Assembly: GCA_963702765.1 (NCBI GenBank)
Contig: CAVPEB010000017.1
Coordinates: 1 to 14,393, forward strand
Origin: DATMNR01 sp963702765
GTDB taxonomy: Bacteria; Chloroflexota; Ktedonobacteria; Ktedonobacterales; Ktedonobacteraceae
Length of the DNA stretch: 14,393 nucleotides
Direction: 5' to 3'
The position numbers and the translations under genes were made by a program. Of the stretch, positions 7,062-14,389 are shown piece by piece. The notes below the pieces were generated by a model. The model was not told the origin of the DNA. It searched no databases and worked only from the letters and a program-made list of their open reading frames with translations. How positions within the stretch are numbered: the stretch's first letter is position 1; every line of letters starts with the position of its first letter.

Positions 7062-9014
7062 TTACATCCCATTTGAACGTAATTTGAAGACTTTGATGGC
7101 GACTTGAAGTGTGAGCCAGTTACTGCGATCTTGTATGTCAATATCACATAGCGATTGCAGACGCTCCAGGCGCTGAATGAGTGTATTGCGATGCACAAAT
7201 AACCGTTCAGAGGTTTTGGTAAGGTTGCCTGCGCATTCCAGATATGTCTCTAGTGTGTCAAGCAAATCGGTTCCTTTGCGTCGATCATATGTAGCAATGC
7301 GTGCTACTTGATCCTGATACATATCTCTCAGATCATCCATACGCGCAATCTTGTAGAGGTAACGGTAAACGCCAAGGTCATTAAAATGCGTCACACTACC
7401 ATCGTGGTTAAGGCTTTGTCCCATTTGAAGAGCTTCACTTGCCTCAGCGAATCCTCGACGATAATCGTTGATGCTTTGACACTGGTTCCCAATGCCTATT
7501 GAAAGTCGAATGCCATGCTCTGTACGCATCTGGCGTCCAAGATCACCTAGCCACGTTTTTAAACGAGCCGCTGTAGGATCTTTGCTGAGGCAAATGATGC
7601 ACGAGAGCAAATTCTCGCGCTCATAAACAACTGATCCAGGGTAATTGTCCTGAATGCGGCGTCGAATTTGTCCGCTTATACGTTTATGTATCAGATGACG
7701 ATCTTCTTCAGATTGGAACGTATCGGCAGTGAGTCTGTTGGAAGAATTTGTGCCTGTGCGTTCATGTTCTCCATTATTGCTTTCGTCCAGGTGCGAAACT
7801 TCAATAATAGCAATAGTATGTGGTTTTGTTAGATCACATCCAATAAAATTTGCTCGTTGCCGAAGGGAGTCTTCAGAGTCATACTCTCCGTACATTAGAT
7901 CGTCAAAGAACCCTTTAACCAGATTCTTTTGGGCAAGCATATCTGCCAGGTGACTATTTTTAATTGCCAACGCTATCTGGTTTGCAATTGTGCTTAGCAA
8001 CGTTTGATTCTCAGATGTATTGCGGCGAGCTTTACTAAAATAACAATTAATTAAGCCAAGATGTTCGGTACCGGCAATTAAAGGGGCTGAAAGCAACGTT
8101 TTAAATTGAGAATCCTTCAATGGATTCAATCGCTCTAATGTGTGTGCGCTCAATTCAGATGGTTGACCACGTAAGTTGAGTTCTCTCAATTGCTCCCAGA
8201 CATTTCGATCGATGTCAATAGGTTGTAGGCTTAACGCTCTGTCATTTAGATTAGGAGAAGAGGCGCGAACTATAAGACGCCCTTTCGCTTGATCCATCAA
8301 CATAATGACACAGAGATCGGCTTCGATAATGTGTAGGGTAAGAGTTGCAAGTGAACGCAACATTTCATCGAGGTACAATCCAGAACTGATAGTCTGGCTC
8401 ATAACCGAGAGTGTCGTCAAAACATTGAGTTTGTGTTGCGTATTCTCATAAAGTTGGGCATTTTCAATTGCGCCTGCCACAAGTGCGGCTGTATTGATGA
8501 GAAATGTCTTCTGTTGTTCTAAAAATTCATAGGGAGCGACCGTGTGGAGAGTAATGACACCTATGAGATGACGATCTTTGGAAAGGATAGGAACAGTCAT
8601 AGTAGACTGAAACTTCTCTTCCTCTAACTCGGGAAAGTAACGGAAACGAGGATCGTTCAAGGCACCTTCTTTTAGAATTACAGGCTGGAGATGCATACCA
8701 ACCCAGCCTGTAATTCCTTCTCCCAGGGCCATTTCAATCTTTCCTACAAGCTTCTTATATTGATGATTTGTGCTTGCAAGAGTCAGTCGCTCCTTATCTT
8801 TATCAAAGAGATAGAAGAAAGCGGCATGGCAGGGTATAGCACGGACGACAATATCTACCAGATGCCCCAGGACTTCATCAAGTTTAAGAGTTGAACCGAC
8901 AGTGGATATGACTTCATTGAGCAACATATTCTCCTGAGTGCGAGCCTCAAGAGCTGCTCTCAGTTGATTATTCAATAAACTAAGTTGCTCATTTGTATGC
9001 TCAGTCATGTTCAT
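7062..9014 (-). CDS. GAF-GAF-PucR (CdaR-like) transcriptional regulator
   Basis: A large cytoplasmic regulator. In numbering from the longest open start (TTG 9041, 659 residues) it has a short coiled-coil-like segment (about 17-40), GAF domain 1 (about 54-197), GAF domain 2 (about 222-365), a CdaR/GGDEF-like domain (about 375-545, with LSIGIG near 513-518 and a degenerate active site), and a C-terminal PucR helix-turn-helix (about 593-652, LFVHRNTLIQRLERL). PucR-type regulators often activate purine, sugar or amino-acid catabolic genes, and the GAF domains suggest small-molecule sensing. The start is uncertain. Sequence above about 9020 belongs to the tnpB remnant, so TTG 9041 and ATG 9029 are unlikely to be ancestral. 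ATG 9014 (GGGA 9 nt upstream) or ATG 9008 is favoured. It may control the permease/deaminase pair, but that is inference. Confidence 0.85.
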   Translation of the reverse strand: MNMTEHTNEQLSLLNNQLRAALEARTQENMLLNEVISTVGSTLKLDEVLGHLVDIVVRAIPCHAAFFYLFDKDKERLTLASTNHQYKKLVGKIEMALGEGITGWVGMHLQPVILKEGALNDPRFRYFPELEEEKFQSTMTVPILSKDRHLIGVITLHTVAPYEFLEQQKTFLINTAALVAGAIENAQLYENTQHKLNVLTTLSVMSQTISSGLYLDEMLRSLATLTLHIIEADLCVIMLMDQAKGRLIVRASSPNLNDRALSLQPIDIDRNVWEQLRELNLRGQPSELSAHTLERLNPLKDSQFKTLLSAPLIAGTEHLGLINCYFSKARRNTSENQTLLSTIANQIALAIKNSHLADMLAQKNLVKGFFDDLMYGEYDSEDSLRQRANFIGCDLTKPHTIAIIEVSHLDESNNGEHERTGTNSSNRLTADTFQSEEDRHLIHKRISGQIRRRIQDNYPGSVVYERENLLSCIICLSKDPTAARLKTWLGDLGRQMRTEHGIRLSIGIGNQCQSINDYRRGFAEASEALQMGQSLNHDGSVTHFNDLGVYRYLYKIARMDDLRDMYQDQVARIATYDRRKGTDLLDTLETYLECAGNLTKTSERLFVHRNTLIQRLERLQSLCDIDIQDRSNWLTLQVAIKVFKLRSNGM

Positions 9015-9015
9015 T

Positions 9016-9795
9016 TCATTTGATCCCATAACAGTTGGCAAGCCTCGTCGTTAGTTTGTGGAGCACATCATCGCGCATGCAGGTAATACGGTAATGGAGT
9101 CGTGCCATCTGTCGACGCGCTTTCTCCCGGTTCTTTGATCCGAGCTTCCTGCGATGCAGTCGCTTATTGGCTTGACGCAATTTTTTGAGCGCCGTTTTGA
9201 GAAATGCTTGGTTCTCGTATCCCTCAGAGGTGCTCAAGGTGGCGAGCCTGTTCAAGCCCACATCAACACCGACCGCAGCCGGTCGTTTCTGCGCGACTTC
9301 ATCTGGCACTTCAACCGTAATGGAGATGAACCACCACTCAGCCGTTCGGGTGATGCGCGCGCCCGTTACCTTGCCTGTGAAACGGAGATTCTCTGCCATA
9401 TTGACCCATCCGAGCTTGGGAATCCACACCTGGTGGTCTTTCAACTCGAATTGATCGTTCGCAAGGTAGAAGCTCGGCTTGTTTCGCTTCTTGCTCTTGA
9501 AGCGCGGACGATGAGCTTTGCCCTCGAAGAATGCGGTAAAGGCTTTGCCCAGGTCCAGAAAGGGTTGATCTGAAGCATTCTTGGTGACTTCCCACGTCCA
9601 GGGGTACTGCTGCCGTCTGATTGCGTTGAACTGCTTCTTGAGCTTGAACGCCGTGGGTTTCTCGCCTGCTTCATACTGCCTCTGCCACTCGGCCAGTGCC
9701 CAGTTCCACACGAAGCGGCTGGTGCCTGCGGCTTTCGCAAAGTAGTTGACTTGTGCAGGCGTGGGATGCAGGCGAATCTTATGCGCTCGAATCAT
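9016..9795 (-). pseudogene. tnpB: C-terminally truncated TnpB (IS200/IS605 family)
   Basis: A 259-codon remnant of the RNA-guided nuclease TnpB, usually about 370-420 residues. The N-terminal HTH/wedge segment is intact (MIRAHKIRLHPTPAQ, then a SRFVWNWAL motif), and the first RuvC motif GVDVGLN carries the catalytic Asp. Homology stops at LHKLTTRLANCYGI, just where the second RuvC motif (the ED Glu) should follow. The second RuvC motif, zinc finger and third RuvC motif are gone, so it cannot cut DNA. No tnpA, right end or guide-RNA region remains. The start at 9795 is favoured because AAGGA lies 6 nt upstream; an in-frame start at 9828 is also open. GC is about 53-57% in two hand-counted lines, against 30% in the adjacent non-coding DNA, consistent with foreign origin. 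Strong antisense open frames here are composition artefacts. Confidence 0.88.
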
Positions 9796-10339
9796 GAACG
9801 GTCCTTCATACATGTACACTATACTCACTGCTCCTCGCCTATTTTAGAACATTTCTTCTTCACATGCAAGCAGAAAAAAAGTACTCGTGTTGCCAATGAG
9901 TGCCTACGTTCTCCACTCTTTTTGTGAACAGTCATTTCTCTTTCGATGAAACTACCTTGGAAGACATCCCTACCTCCTGCTCAAGTTGCTAAGGAGAAAC
10001 ATCCATCAGCGTGGGAAGTTGTCAAGAAATATGTTACTGTTATCATAATATGTGCTGTCCGTATGTATATAACAACCATTGTACATATTTTCGGATACCA
10101 CGTTTAGAGTTTTAACGATGATTTTACTAATCTTTGATAAACTCATTGAAATTGATACGGAATACGGTAGTATTTCAAGATAAAATTGACTTGTTCGTAA
10201 TATTTCTAGGAAAAAGATACATATTTCGAGAATTCGAATTGTCATATGCAGATGAATAAAAATGAAAGGTGCAAACTTCTACAACAAAAACAGTCGTTTT
10301 ACACTTTGTTAGAAACAATTACCTGCTTGAATGGTTAAG

Positions 10340-10357
10340 CTGAACTTTTCCGTTCAG
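10340..10357. promoter_or_regulatory. Inverted repeat, possible operator
   Basis: CTGAAC (10340-10345) and GTTCAG (10352-10357) are a perfect 6-bp inverted repeat with a 6-bp spacer. It lies about 30 bp upstream of the extended -10 at 10388, a suitable place for an activator. Function is inferred from position only. Confidence 0.3.
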
Positions 10358-10387
10358 AGAAATTCGCTAGCTACTTTTTGCCTCTTC

Positions 10388-10396
10388 TGGTATACT
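10388..10396 (+). promoter_or_regulatory. Extended -10 promoter for permease
   Basis: TGG followed by TATACT (10391-10396) makes a TGn extended -10. No good -35 is seen at 17 bp, consistent with an activator-dependent promoter. Transcription from about 10403 would give a leader of roughly 214 nt. Confidence 0.4.
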
Positions 10397-10425
10397 TCAT
10401 GTATATCATCCTCCCTGGCTGGATT

Positions 10426-10448
10426 TTGTACGTTTAGCATTCGTACAA
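10426..10448. promoter_or_regulatory. 7-bp inverted repeat, operator candidate
   Basis: TTGTACG (10426-10432) and CGTACAA (10442-10448) are perfect inverted arms around 9 bp. The right arm overlaps a TACAAT box (10444-10449). The repeat sits just downstream of the extended -10, where a dimeric repressor would block transcription. Confidence 0.4.
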
Positions 10449-10494
10449 TAATATTGTCATATGCCAGATGAAAAAGACTGTTCTACGTCGTTCT

Positions 10495-10540
10495 TCAGAA
10501 GAGTGGAGAACTTCTGAGAGCCTGGTATCTCTGATGAGAT
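10495..10540 (+). other. Tandem hairpins in the permease leader
   Basis: TCAGAAG (10495-10501) pairs with CTTCTGA (10511-10517) across 9 nt, and ATCTC (10527-10531) pairs with GAGAT (10536-10540) around a TGAT loop. ACCA/TGGT (10559-10562, 10571-10574) could form a third. No known riboswitch consensus is recognised. The group may be an attenuator, a translation control element or chance. Confidence 0.3.
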
Positions 10541-10616
10541 GTGGTTCGACCGGCAAGTACCAACTAAAGGTGGTTTTACCGAATATTCGATAGTTTTTTT
10601 CTTAGGAGAAGAACGA

Positions 10617-12071
10617 ATGGCTACTGATATTATTACTATACCAGAAGAACAGGGGTTAGAAACACATGGAATAGAACGTGTTTCACCCAAAACGCGCACG
10701 CACGTGCGCATCCGCGACAACTTCACTATGTGGCTATCCGCCAATCTAGTAATTTCAACAATCGCTCTTGGAGCGATAGCTAACCTCGCATTTGGACTCG
10801 GTTTTTGGGATGGCCTGGCTGTTATTATTATCTTCAATATACTCGGTGTTTTACCCGTTGCCTTTTTCTCGACTCTTGGTCCAAAACTGGGTTTACGCCA
10901 GATGACCATCACGCGTTTTGCTTTCGGTTGGGTAGGTGGAATTATCATGGCGCTGTTCAATGTGGCTGCCTGTATTGGTTGGTCGACTGTCAACGTCATA
11001 ATTGGTGGTCAATTGGTCAATTCGTTGACCAATGGCGCTGTTCCAGTATGGATAGGAATTCTTGTCATCGCGATTCTTACCACCGTGGTGAGTATTTATG
11101 GTTATAGATACGTCCATCGTTATGAGCGCTGGGCGTGGATTCCCATGGCCATAATCTTTCTAATCCTGCTGGTTGTAGCAGTACCGCATATGAAAATTAT
11201 TCCTACACCCGCATTTGGAGCGGCTGAAATTGCAGGGTTCATCTCATTTGGTGGCGCTATCTTTGGCTTTGCTACAGGATGGAGTTCCTACGCTGCTGAC
11301 TATAATGTCAATCAACCTGAGGACACATCGGCTGCACGTGTCTTCTGGCTGACCTTTCTTGGTGTTTTTATTCCGTGTGTGATATTAGAAACGATGGGTA
11401 TGGCATTTACCAGTTGGATCCCTAAAGGTGGAGGCGATTTACTGGCTGGTGTTGCTGCCCCGCTAGGCGGCTTTGGAACTTTTCTCGTTGCTTTACTCGC
11501 TCTCAGCACAGTCGCAAACAATATTCCCAACGATTACAGTCTTGGGCTCTCTATGCAGGTGCTTGGGAAGTGGTTTATGCATGTCCCGCGCTTTATATGG
11601 ACGCTCATCGGAGCTGTTGTGTATATCGCTATTGCGATTACTCTTGTTGCAATAGGCGGCAACTTCAATGATACACTGAACAGTTTTATGCTGCTCGTAG
11701 CCTATTGGCTTGGTCCATACTCTACCATTCTCATCATCGAACACTTTGTGTACCGTCGAGGTCGCTACAATGTCGATGATTGGAATACGCGCAGTCGACT
11801 TCCAGCGGGCTGGGCTGCGATAGTTTCTATGGTGTTTGGTTTGTTTGGTGCGTATCTTGGTTTTGCCCAGGTATTCACATATAATGGGAACACGACACCT
11901 ATCACTGGACCTATCGGTGGCCTGGTCAATTCACCCTATGGGATGGACGTTGGCTTCGAACTTGCGATCATTTTCGCTGGTATTGCCTACTTAATCCTGC
12001 GGCGTATCGAGATTAACACTAGCAAACGAGCTGAGGGGAGTTCTACTGAAGAGAGTTCTGCTGCCGAGTAG
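10617..12071 (+). CDS. NCS1-family purine/cytosine permease
   Basis: A 484-residue nucleobase:cation symporter of the inner membrane with about 12 hydrophobic segments, closer to the Fcy2/purine-cytosine permease clade than to hydantoin carriers. Family features are NFTMWLSAN (35-43) entering TM1, the GPKLGLRQM...RFAFGWVGG segment (88-108) and WSSYAADYNVNQPEDTS (222-238). The cytosine deaminase gene 106 bp downstream makes cytosine, or a related pyrimidine, the likely substrate. ATG 10617 is chosen because AGGAGAA (10604-10610) is 6 nt upstream. An in-frame ATG at 10539 adds 26 residues but would enclose that site. The regulatory sites upstream and the structured leader suggest controlled expression. 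Confidence 0.9.
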   Translation: MATDIITIPEEQGLETHGIERVSPKTRTHVRIRDNFTMWLSANLVISTIALGAIANLAFGLGFWDGLAVIIIFNILGVLPVAFFSTLGPKLGLRQMTITRFAFGWVGGIIMALFNVAACIGWSTVNVIIGGQLVNSLTNGAVPVWIGILVIAILTTVVSIYGYRYVHRYERWAWIPMAIIFLILLVVAVPHMKIIPTPAFGAAEIAGFISFGGAIFGFATGWSSYAADYNVNQPEDTSAARVFWLTFLGVFIPCVILETMGMAFTSWIPKGGGDLLAGVAAPLGGFGTFLVALLALSTVANNIPNDYSLGLSMQVLGKWFMHVPRFIWTLIGAVVYIAIAITLVAIGGNFNDTLNSFMLLVAYWLGPYSTILIIEHFVYRRGRYNVDDWNTRSRLPAGWAAIVSMVFGLFGAYLGFAQVFTYNGNTTPITGPIGGLVNSPYGMDVGFELAIIFAGIAYLILRRIEINTSKRAEGSSTEESSAAE

Positions 12072-12097
12072 CATCATCATTTATACCATTTAACTGA

Positions 12098-12129
12098 GGC
12101 AGGCGGCGTGTTCCGCCTGCTTTCCGTTT
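12098..12129 (+). terminator. GC-rich hairpin between permease and deaminase genes
   Basis: GCAGGCGG (12099-12106) and CCGCCTGC (12113-12120) form an 8-bp perfect stem with a 6-nt loop, followed by an interrupted T run (TTTCCGTTT). The weak T-tract suggests partial termination or mRNA processing that sets a lower deaminase level. A separate deaminase promoter is not obvious. Confidence 0.5.
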
Positions 12130-12177
12130 GCAACATCTATATTTGGCACTATCAATGTAATACGAGAGGAACATAGT

Positions 12178-13467
12178 ATGCAATACGATCTCATTATTCG
12201 CCATGCTCGCCTGCATCGACGTGACGGTCTGGTTGATATTGCCGTAAAGGGCGGCCAATTTGCCAGAATCGCCAATGACATTTCCTCTGATAGCTCTATT
12301 CACGAGATAGATGCTGCTGGGAGACTTGTTTCACCTCCATTTATTGACGCCCATGTTCACCTGGATGCAGTGCTCACAGTAGGACAGCCACGTTACAATT
12401 CATCAGGCACACTCCTTGAAGGAATTCAAATCTGGAGTGAGCGCAAACCGAGTTTGACGCGTGAGGATGTAAAAAGTCGAGTTTTGGAAGAGGTTCGCTG
12501 GGAGGTAGCGCAAGGTACGCTGCACATTCGTAGCCATGTAGATGTGTGTGATCCAGAATTAACCGCGTTGCGTACCCTCATTGAGGTACGTGAAGAGATA
12601 CGTGATATATGCGACTTGCAGCTTGTTGCCTTTCCACAGGATGGTATCATGTCTTTCCCAAATGGCCGTGAGTTGATGCGTAAGGCTTTAGAGTTGGGTT
12701 GCGATCTCGTGGGAGGTATTCCACATTTTGAATGGACCCGCGATATGGGTGTGGAGGAAGTTCACTACACCTTCGAATTAGCGAAAGAGTTTAACCGGGA
12801 TATTGATGTTCATTGCGATGAGACTGATGATCCACACTCTCGTTTTACTGAAGTAATGGCAGCGGATACACTTCAGCAAGGATGGCAAGGACGAGTAACA
12901 GCAAGCCATTGTACAGCCATGCACTCTTACGATAACGCTTATGCATTTAAACTTATTCGCCTTTTGGCGCGTGCTCAAATGAATGTCGTTGCGAATCCAT
13001 TTGATAACGTTGTGCTGCAAGGTCGTTTTGATACGTATCCAAAACGGCGAGGCATTACTCGTGTCAAAGAATTGCTGGCAAGTGGCGTCAATGTTGCGCT
13101 TGGTCACGACTCGATTATGGATCCCTGGTTTCCACTTGGTAAAGGTGATATGCTTGCGGCTGCGCAACTGGCGCTTTTTCTTTGCCATATGAGTGGTTAT
13201 GAAGAGATTAATGACGTGTTTGACTTGATCACGACGAATGCTGCAAGGGCTCTACGTATTCAAGACTCATACGGTATCGAGGAGGGTAAATCGGCCGATT
13301 TCCTGATACTCGATGCACCCTCAGCTTTCGAGGCACTGCGTCTTGTTCCTACTCGACTGCATGTTTTTAAACAGGGGCGAGAGGTGGCTCATACCTTGCC
13401 AGGGAGAAGCGTGGTTAAAAGGGATGGGGATGATGAAGGGAAGGAAGTTACTTTCCGCATAGATTAA
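12178..13467 (+). CDS. codA: Cytosine deaminase, CodA-type amidohydrolase
   Basis: A 429-residue metal-dependent amidohydrolase expected to convert cytosine to uracil and ammonia in the cytoplasm, feeding pyrimidine salvage. All E. coli CodA active-site residues are present, each offset by exactly two: H59 and H61 (HVH), Q154, H212, E215 (HCDE), H244 and metal Asp D311. The segments SHCTAMHSYDNAY, QGRFDTYPKRRGITRVKE and DPWFPLG are near-identical to E. coli. One difference is notable: E. coli Asp314, next to the metal Asp, is Ser312 here, a position known to tune activity on 5-substituted cytosines. An altered substrate is possible. AGAGGA (12165-12170) lies 7 nt before the ATG. It forms a probable operon with the upstream permease, with a hairpin between them. 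Confidence 0.93.
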   Translation: MQYDLIIRHARLHRRDGLVDIAVKGGQFARIANDISSDSSIHEIDAAGRLVSPPFIDAHVHLDAVLTVGQPRYNSSGTLLEGIQIWSERKPSLTREDVKSRVLEEVRWEVAQGTLHIRSHVDVCDPELTALRTLIEVREEIRDICDLQLVAFPQDGIMSFPNGRELMRKALELGCDLVGGIPHFEWTRDMGVEEVHYTFELAKEFNRDIDVHCDETDDPHSRFTEVMAADTLQQGWQGRVTASHCTAMHSYDNAYAFKLIRLLARAQMNVVANPFDNVVLQGRFDTYPKRRGITRVKELLASGVNVALGHDSIMDPWFPLGKGDMLAAAQLALFLCHMSGYEEINDVFDLITTNAARALRIQDSYGIEEGKSADFLILDAPSAFEALRLVPTRLHVFKQGREVAHTLPGRSVVKRDGDDEGKEVTFRID

Positions 13468-13511
13468 GAGTGAGAGAACTAGAAAGAAGTTTCATAGAAT
13501 TTCGCAAGATA

Positions 13512-13542
13512 TGATACAATTGAGATACTAAACTCTTGTATC
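13512..13542 (+). promoter_or_regulatory. Extended -10 promoter with inverted repeat
   Basis: TGATACAAT (13512-13520) is a TGn extended -10, with only a weak TTCATA (13491-13496) as -35. GATACAA (13513-13519) and TTGTATC (13536-13542) are a perfect 7-bp inverted repeat with a 16-bp spacer covering the start site. It drives the small membrane-protein gene. Confidence 0.45.
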
Positions 13543-13606
13543 AGCGCTTAGAAGTTGGTATCATTACATTAAGGAATTACTGGCGAGTTCAAGGAAGAGA
13601 ACTAGA

Positions 13607-14056
13607 ATGCCAAATAAATACGAGCGCGAAATTGAAGAAATCTTACGTAATATGGAGCGAACCGAGCCTAAGCCAGGTCTTGGTCAGAAATTAGGCGGGA
13701 GAATACGCCGTAAATCTGATTCGCGTTCAAATGTACGTAAACGTGCTGATCTATCTTTACATTTTGGCGTCTCGGAGTGGTGTCTTGTAATTGCGGTGTG
13801 TGCTTCGCTCTTCGCTGGCGGTTGGGCTTTTGCGCATGGTAGCCCAGATATTTTCACTGGTGTGATAGCTGTTATTGGTGCTGCCTGCCTTGCGATAGTG
13901 ATAATTCTGCCATTCATGTCAAGGTCCCGCTATCCAGCGCAATCGGGAGCGTCTGAGAAGGTAACGCCAATACGGCGTAATCCCTTGAATAGTATCTCAA
14001 CTCGTTGGAATCTCTTCATGCTCAAACTTCGCTACCGTCGAAAAAAGGACCACTAA
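13607..14056 (+). CDS. Small two-TM protein of unknown function
   Basis: A 149-residue protein with no function I can name. It has a charged N-terminus beginning KYEREIEEILRNMER (4-18), a basic linker to about residue 48, two hydrophobic helices (about 56-76 and 82-104) in a hairpin, and a basic C-terminal tail ending YRRKKDH. The YEREIEEILR start is of a kind I associate with short conserved membrane proteins in Chloroflexota. The topology suggests both ends in the cytoplasm. AAGGA at 13591-13595 is 11 nt from the ATG, somewhat far, with GAAGAG closer. It has its own promoter and is followed by the tRNA promoter, so it looks monocistronic. Confidence 0.75.
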   Translation: MPNKYEREIEEILRNMERTEPKPGLGQKLGGRIRRKSDSRSNVRKRADLSLHFGVSEWCLVIAVCASLFAGGWAFAHGSPDIFTGVIAVIGAACLAIVIILPFMSRSRYPAQSGASEKVTPIRRNPLNSISTRWNLFMLKLRYRRKKDH

Positions 14057-14059
14057 TAC

Positions 14060-14088
14060 TTGACATATCGCTAGAAGCGTGCTATATT
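14060..14088 (+). promoter_or_regulatory. Strong promoter of the tRNA pair
   Basis: TTGACA (14060-14065) and TATATT (14083-14088) are separated by 17 bp and located 30 bp before the first tRNA. The predicted start is near 14095. Confidence 0.75.
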
Positions 14089-14117
14089 GCGCGTGCGTTC
14101 AAGTTGTAGCGTGTTAG

Positions 14118-14190
14118 CGGGGTGTGGCGCAGTTGGTAGCGCGCATGGTTTGGGACCATGAGGTCCGCGGTTCAAGTCCGCGCACCCCGA
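14118..14190 (+). tRNA. tRNA-Pro (anticodon UGG)
   Basis: The full cloverleaf can be drawn. The acceptor is CGGGGTG/CACCCCG (14118-14124, 14183-14189), the D-stem GCGC/GCGC, and the anticodon stem CATGG/CCATG (14144-14148, 14156-14160). The loop TTTGGGA gives anticodon TGG at 14151-14153, reading CCA. The T-arm is CCGCGG-TTCAAGT-type, and the discriminator is A14190. CCA is not encoded, so it must be added after transcription. Confidence 0.96.
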
Positions 14191-14227
14191 CCTGAAGTAA
14201 TAGATATACTCTTTTGTGTTAGAAAAT

Positions 14228-14302
14228 GCGGGAGTAACTCAGTGGTAGAGTTCCTGCCTTCCAAGCAGGCTGTCGCGGGTTCGAGCCCCGTCTCCCGCTC
14301 CA
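14228..14302 (+). tRNA. tRNA-Gly (anticodon UCC)
   Basis: The acceptor is GCGGGAG/CTCCCGC (14228-14234, 14292-14298) and the anticodon stem CCTGC/GCAGG (14253-14257, 14265-14269). The loop CTTCCAA gives anticodon TCC at 14260-14262, reading GGA. The discriminator is T14299 and CCA is encoded at 14300-14302. It lies 37 bp after tRNA-Pro and is probably co-transcribed. Confidence 0.96.
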
Positions 14303-14310
14303 CGCTGTAA

Positions 14311-14389
14311 ACCGTCTCTGTGAAAGCCCTTCTGGAGCCAGTTGGTGGCAACCAAACGGTGAAGGAAAAAGCAAGGGCGGTTTTGTTTT
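14311..14389 (+). terminator. Possible terminator or structured RNA after the tRNAs
   Basis: GCCCTT (14326-14331) pairs with AAGGGC (14373-14378), and ACC (14311-14313) could pair with GGT (14379-14381). An inner hairpin is TTGGT (14342-14346) with ACCAA (14351-14355) around GGCA. A TTTTGTTTTG tract follows. The long loop is unusual for a simple terminator, and the window ends here. Confidence 0.35.

Larger units (their letters stand above)
10238..10472. repeat. Imperfect direct repeat pair upstream of permease
   Basis: ATTGTCATATGC followed by AGATGAA occurs at 10238-10256 and again at 10453-10472, the second with one inserted C. That is 19 matching bases with one indel, start to start 215 bp. 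It could be a duplicated regulator site or the trace of a small duplication. Confidence 0.5.
9796..10616. other. AT-rich non-coding region with repeats and permease leader
   Basis: About 820 bp without a credible gene; short open frames lack ribosome sites and family features. It holds TTCGA/TCGAA (10225-10238), an imperfect direct repeat (10238-10256 and 10453-10472), CTGAAC/GTTCAG (10340-10357), TTGTACG/CGTACAA (10426-10448), an extended -10 at 10388-10396 and hairpins in the leader. One end of the transposon remnant may lie near 9830-9850, but I could not define it. Confidence 0.6.

Noticed and set aside
9154..9595. Several overlapping open frames on both strands inside the tnpB remnant
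   Set aside because: They are out-of-frame or antisense to recognisable TnpB sequence and arise from its higher GC; they have no family features or ribosome sites.
9016..9795. A TnpB-derived, nuclease-dead RNA-guided repressor (TldR-like)
   Set aside because: The RuvC-I Asp is intact, and the whole later half including the zinc finger is missing. No guide-RNA region is visible, so simple truncation fits better.
10006..10245. A 79-codon open frame on the minus strand in the AT-rich gap
   Set aside because: Composition is Ile/Ser/Tyr-rich and typical of random AT-rich DNA, with no ribosome site and no recognisable domain.
10246..10338. Short 30-codon open frame beginning in the first direct-repeat copy
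   Set aside because: No Shine-Dalgarno and low-complexity composition. The second repeat copy opens an 18-codon frame of unrelated sequence, so the repeat does not encode a conserved peptide.
10511..10560. CTGAGA in the permease leader suggested a TPP riboswitch, which can control NCS1 transporters of thiamin precursors
   Set aside because: The upstream GGGGTGC element and the downstream pyrophosphate-binding arm are absent, and the neighbour is codA, not a thiamin gene.
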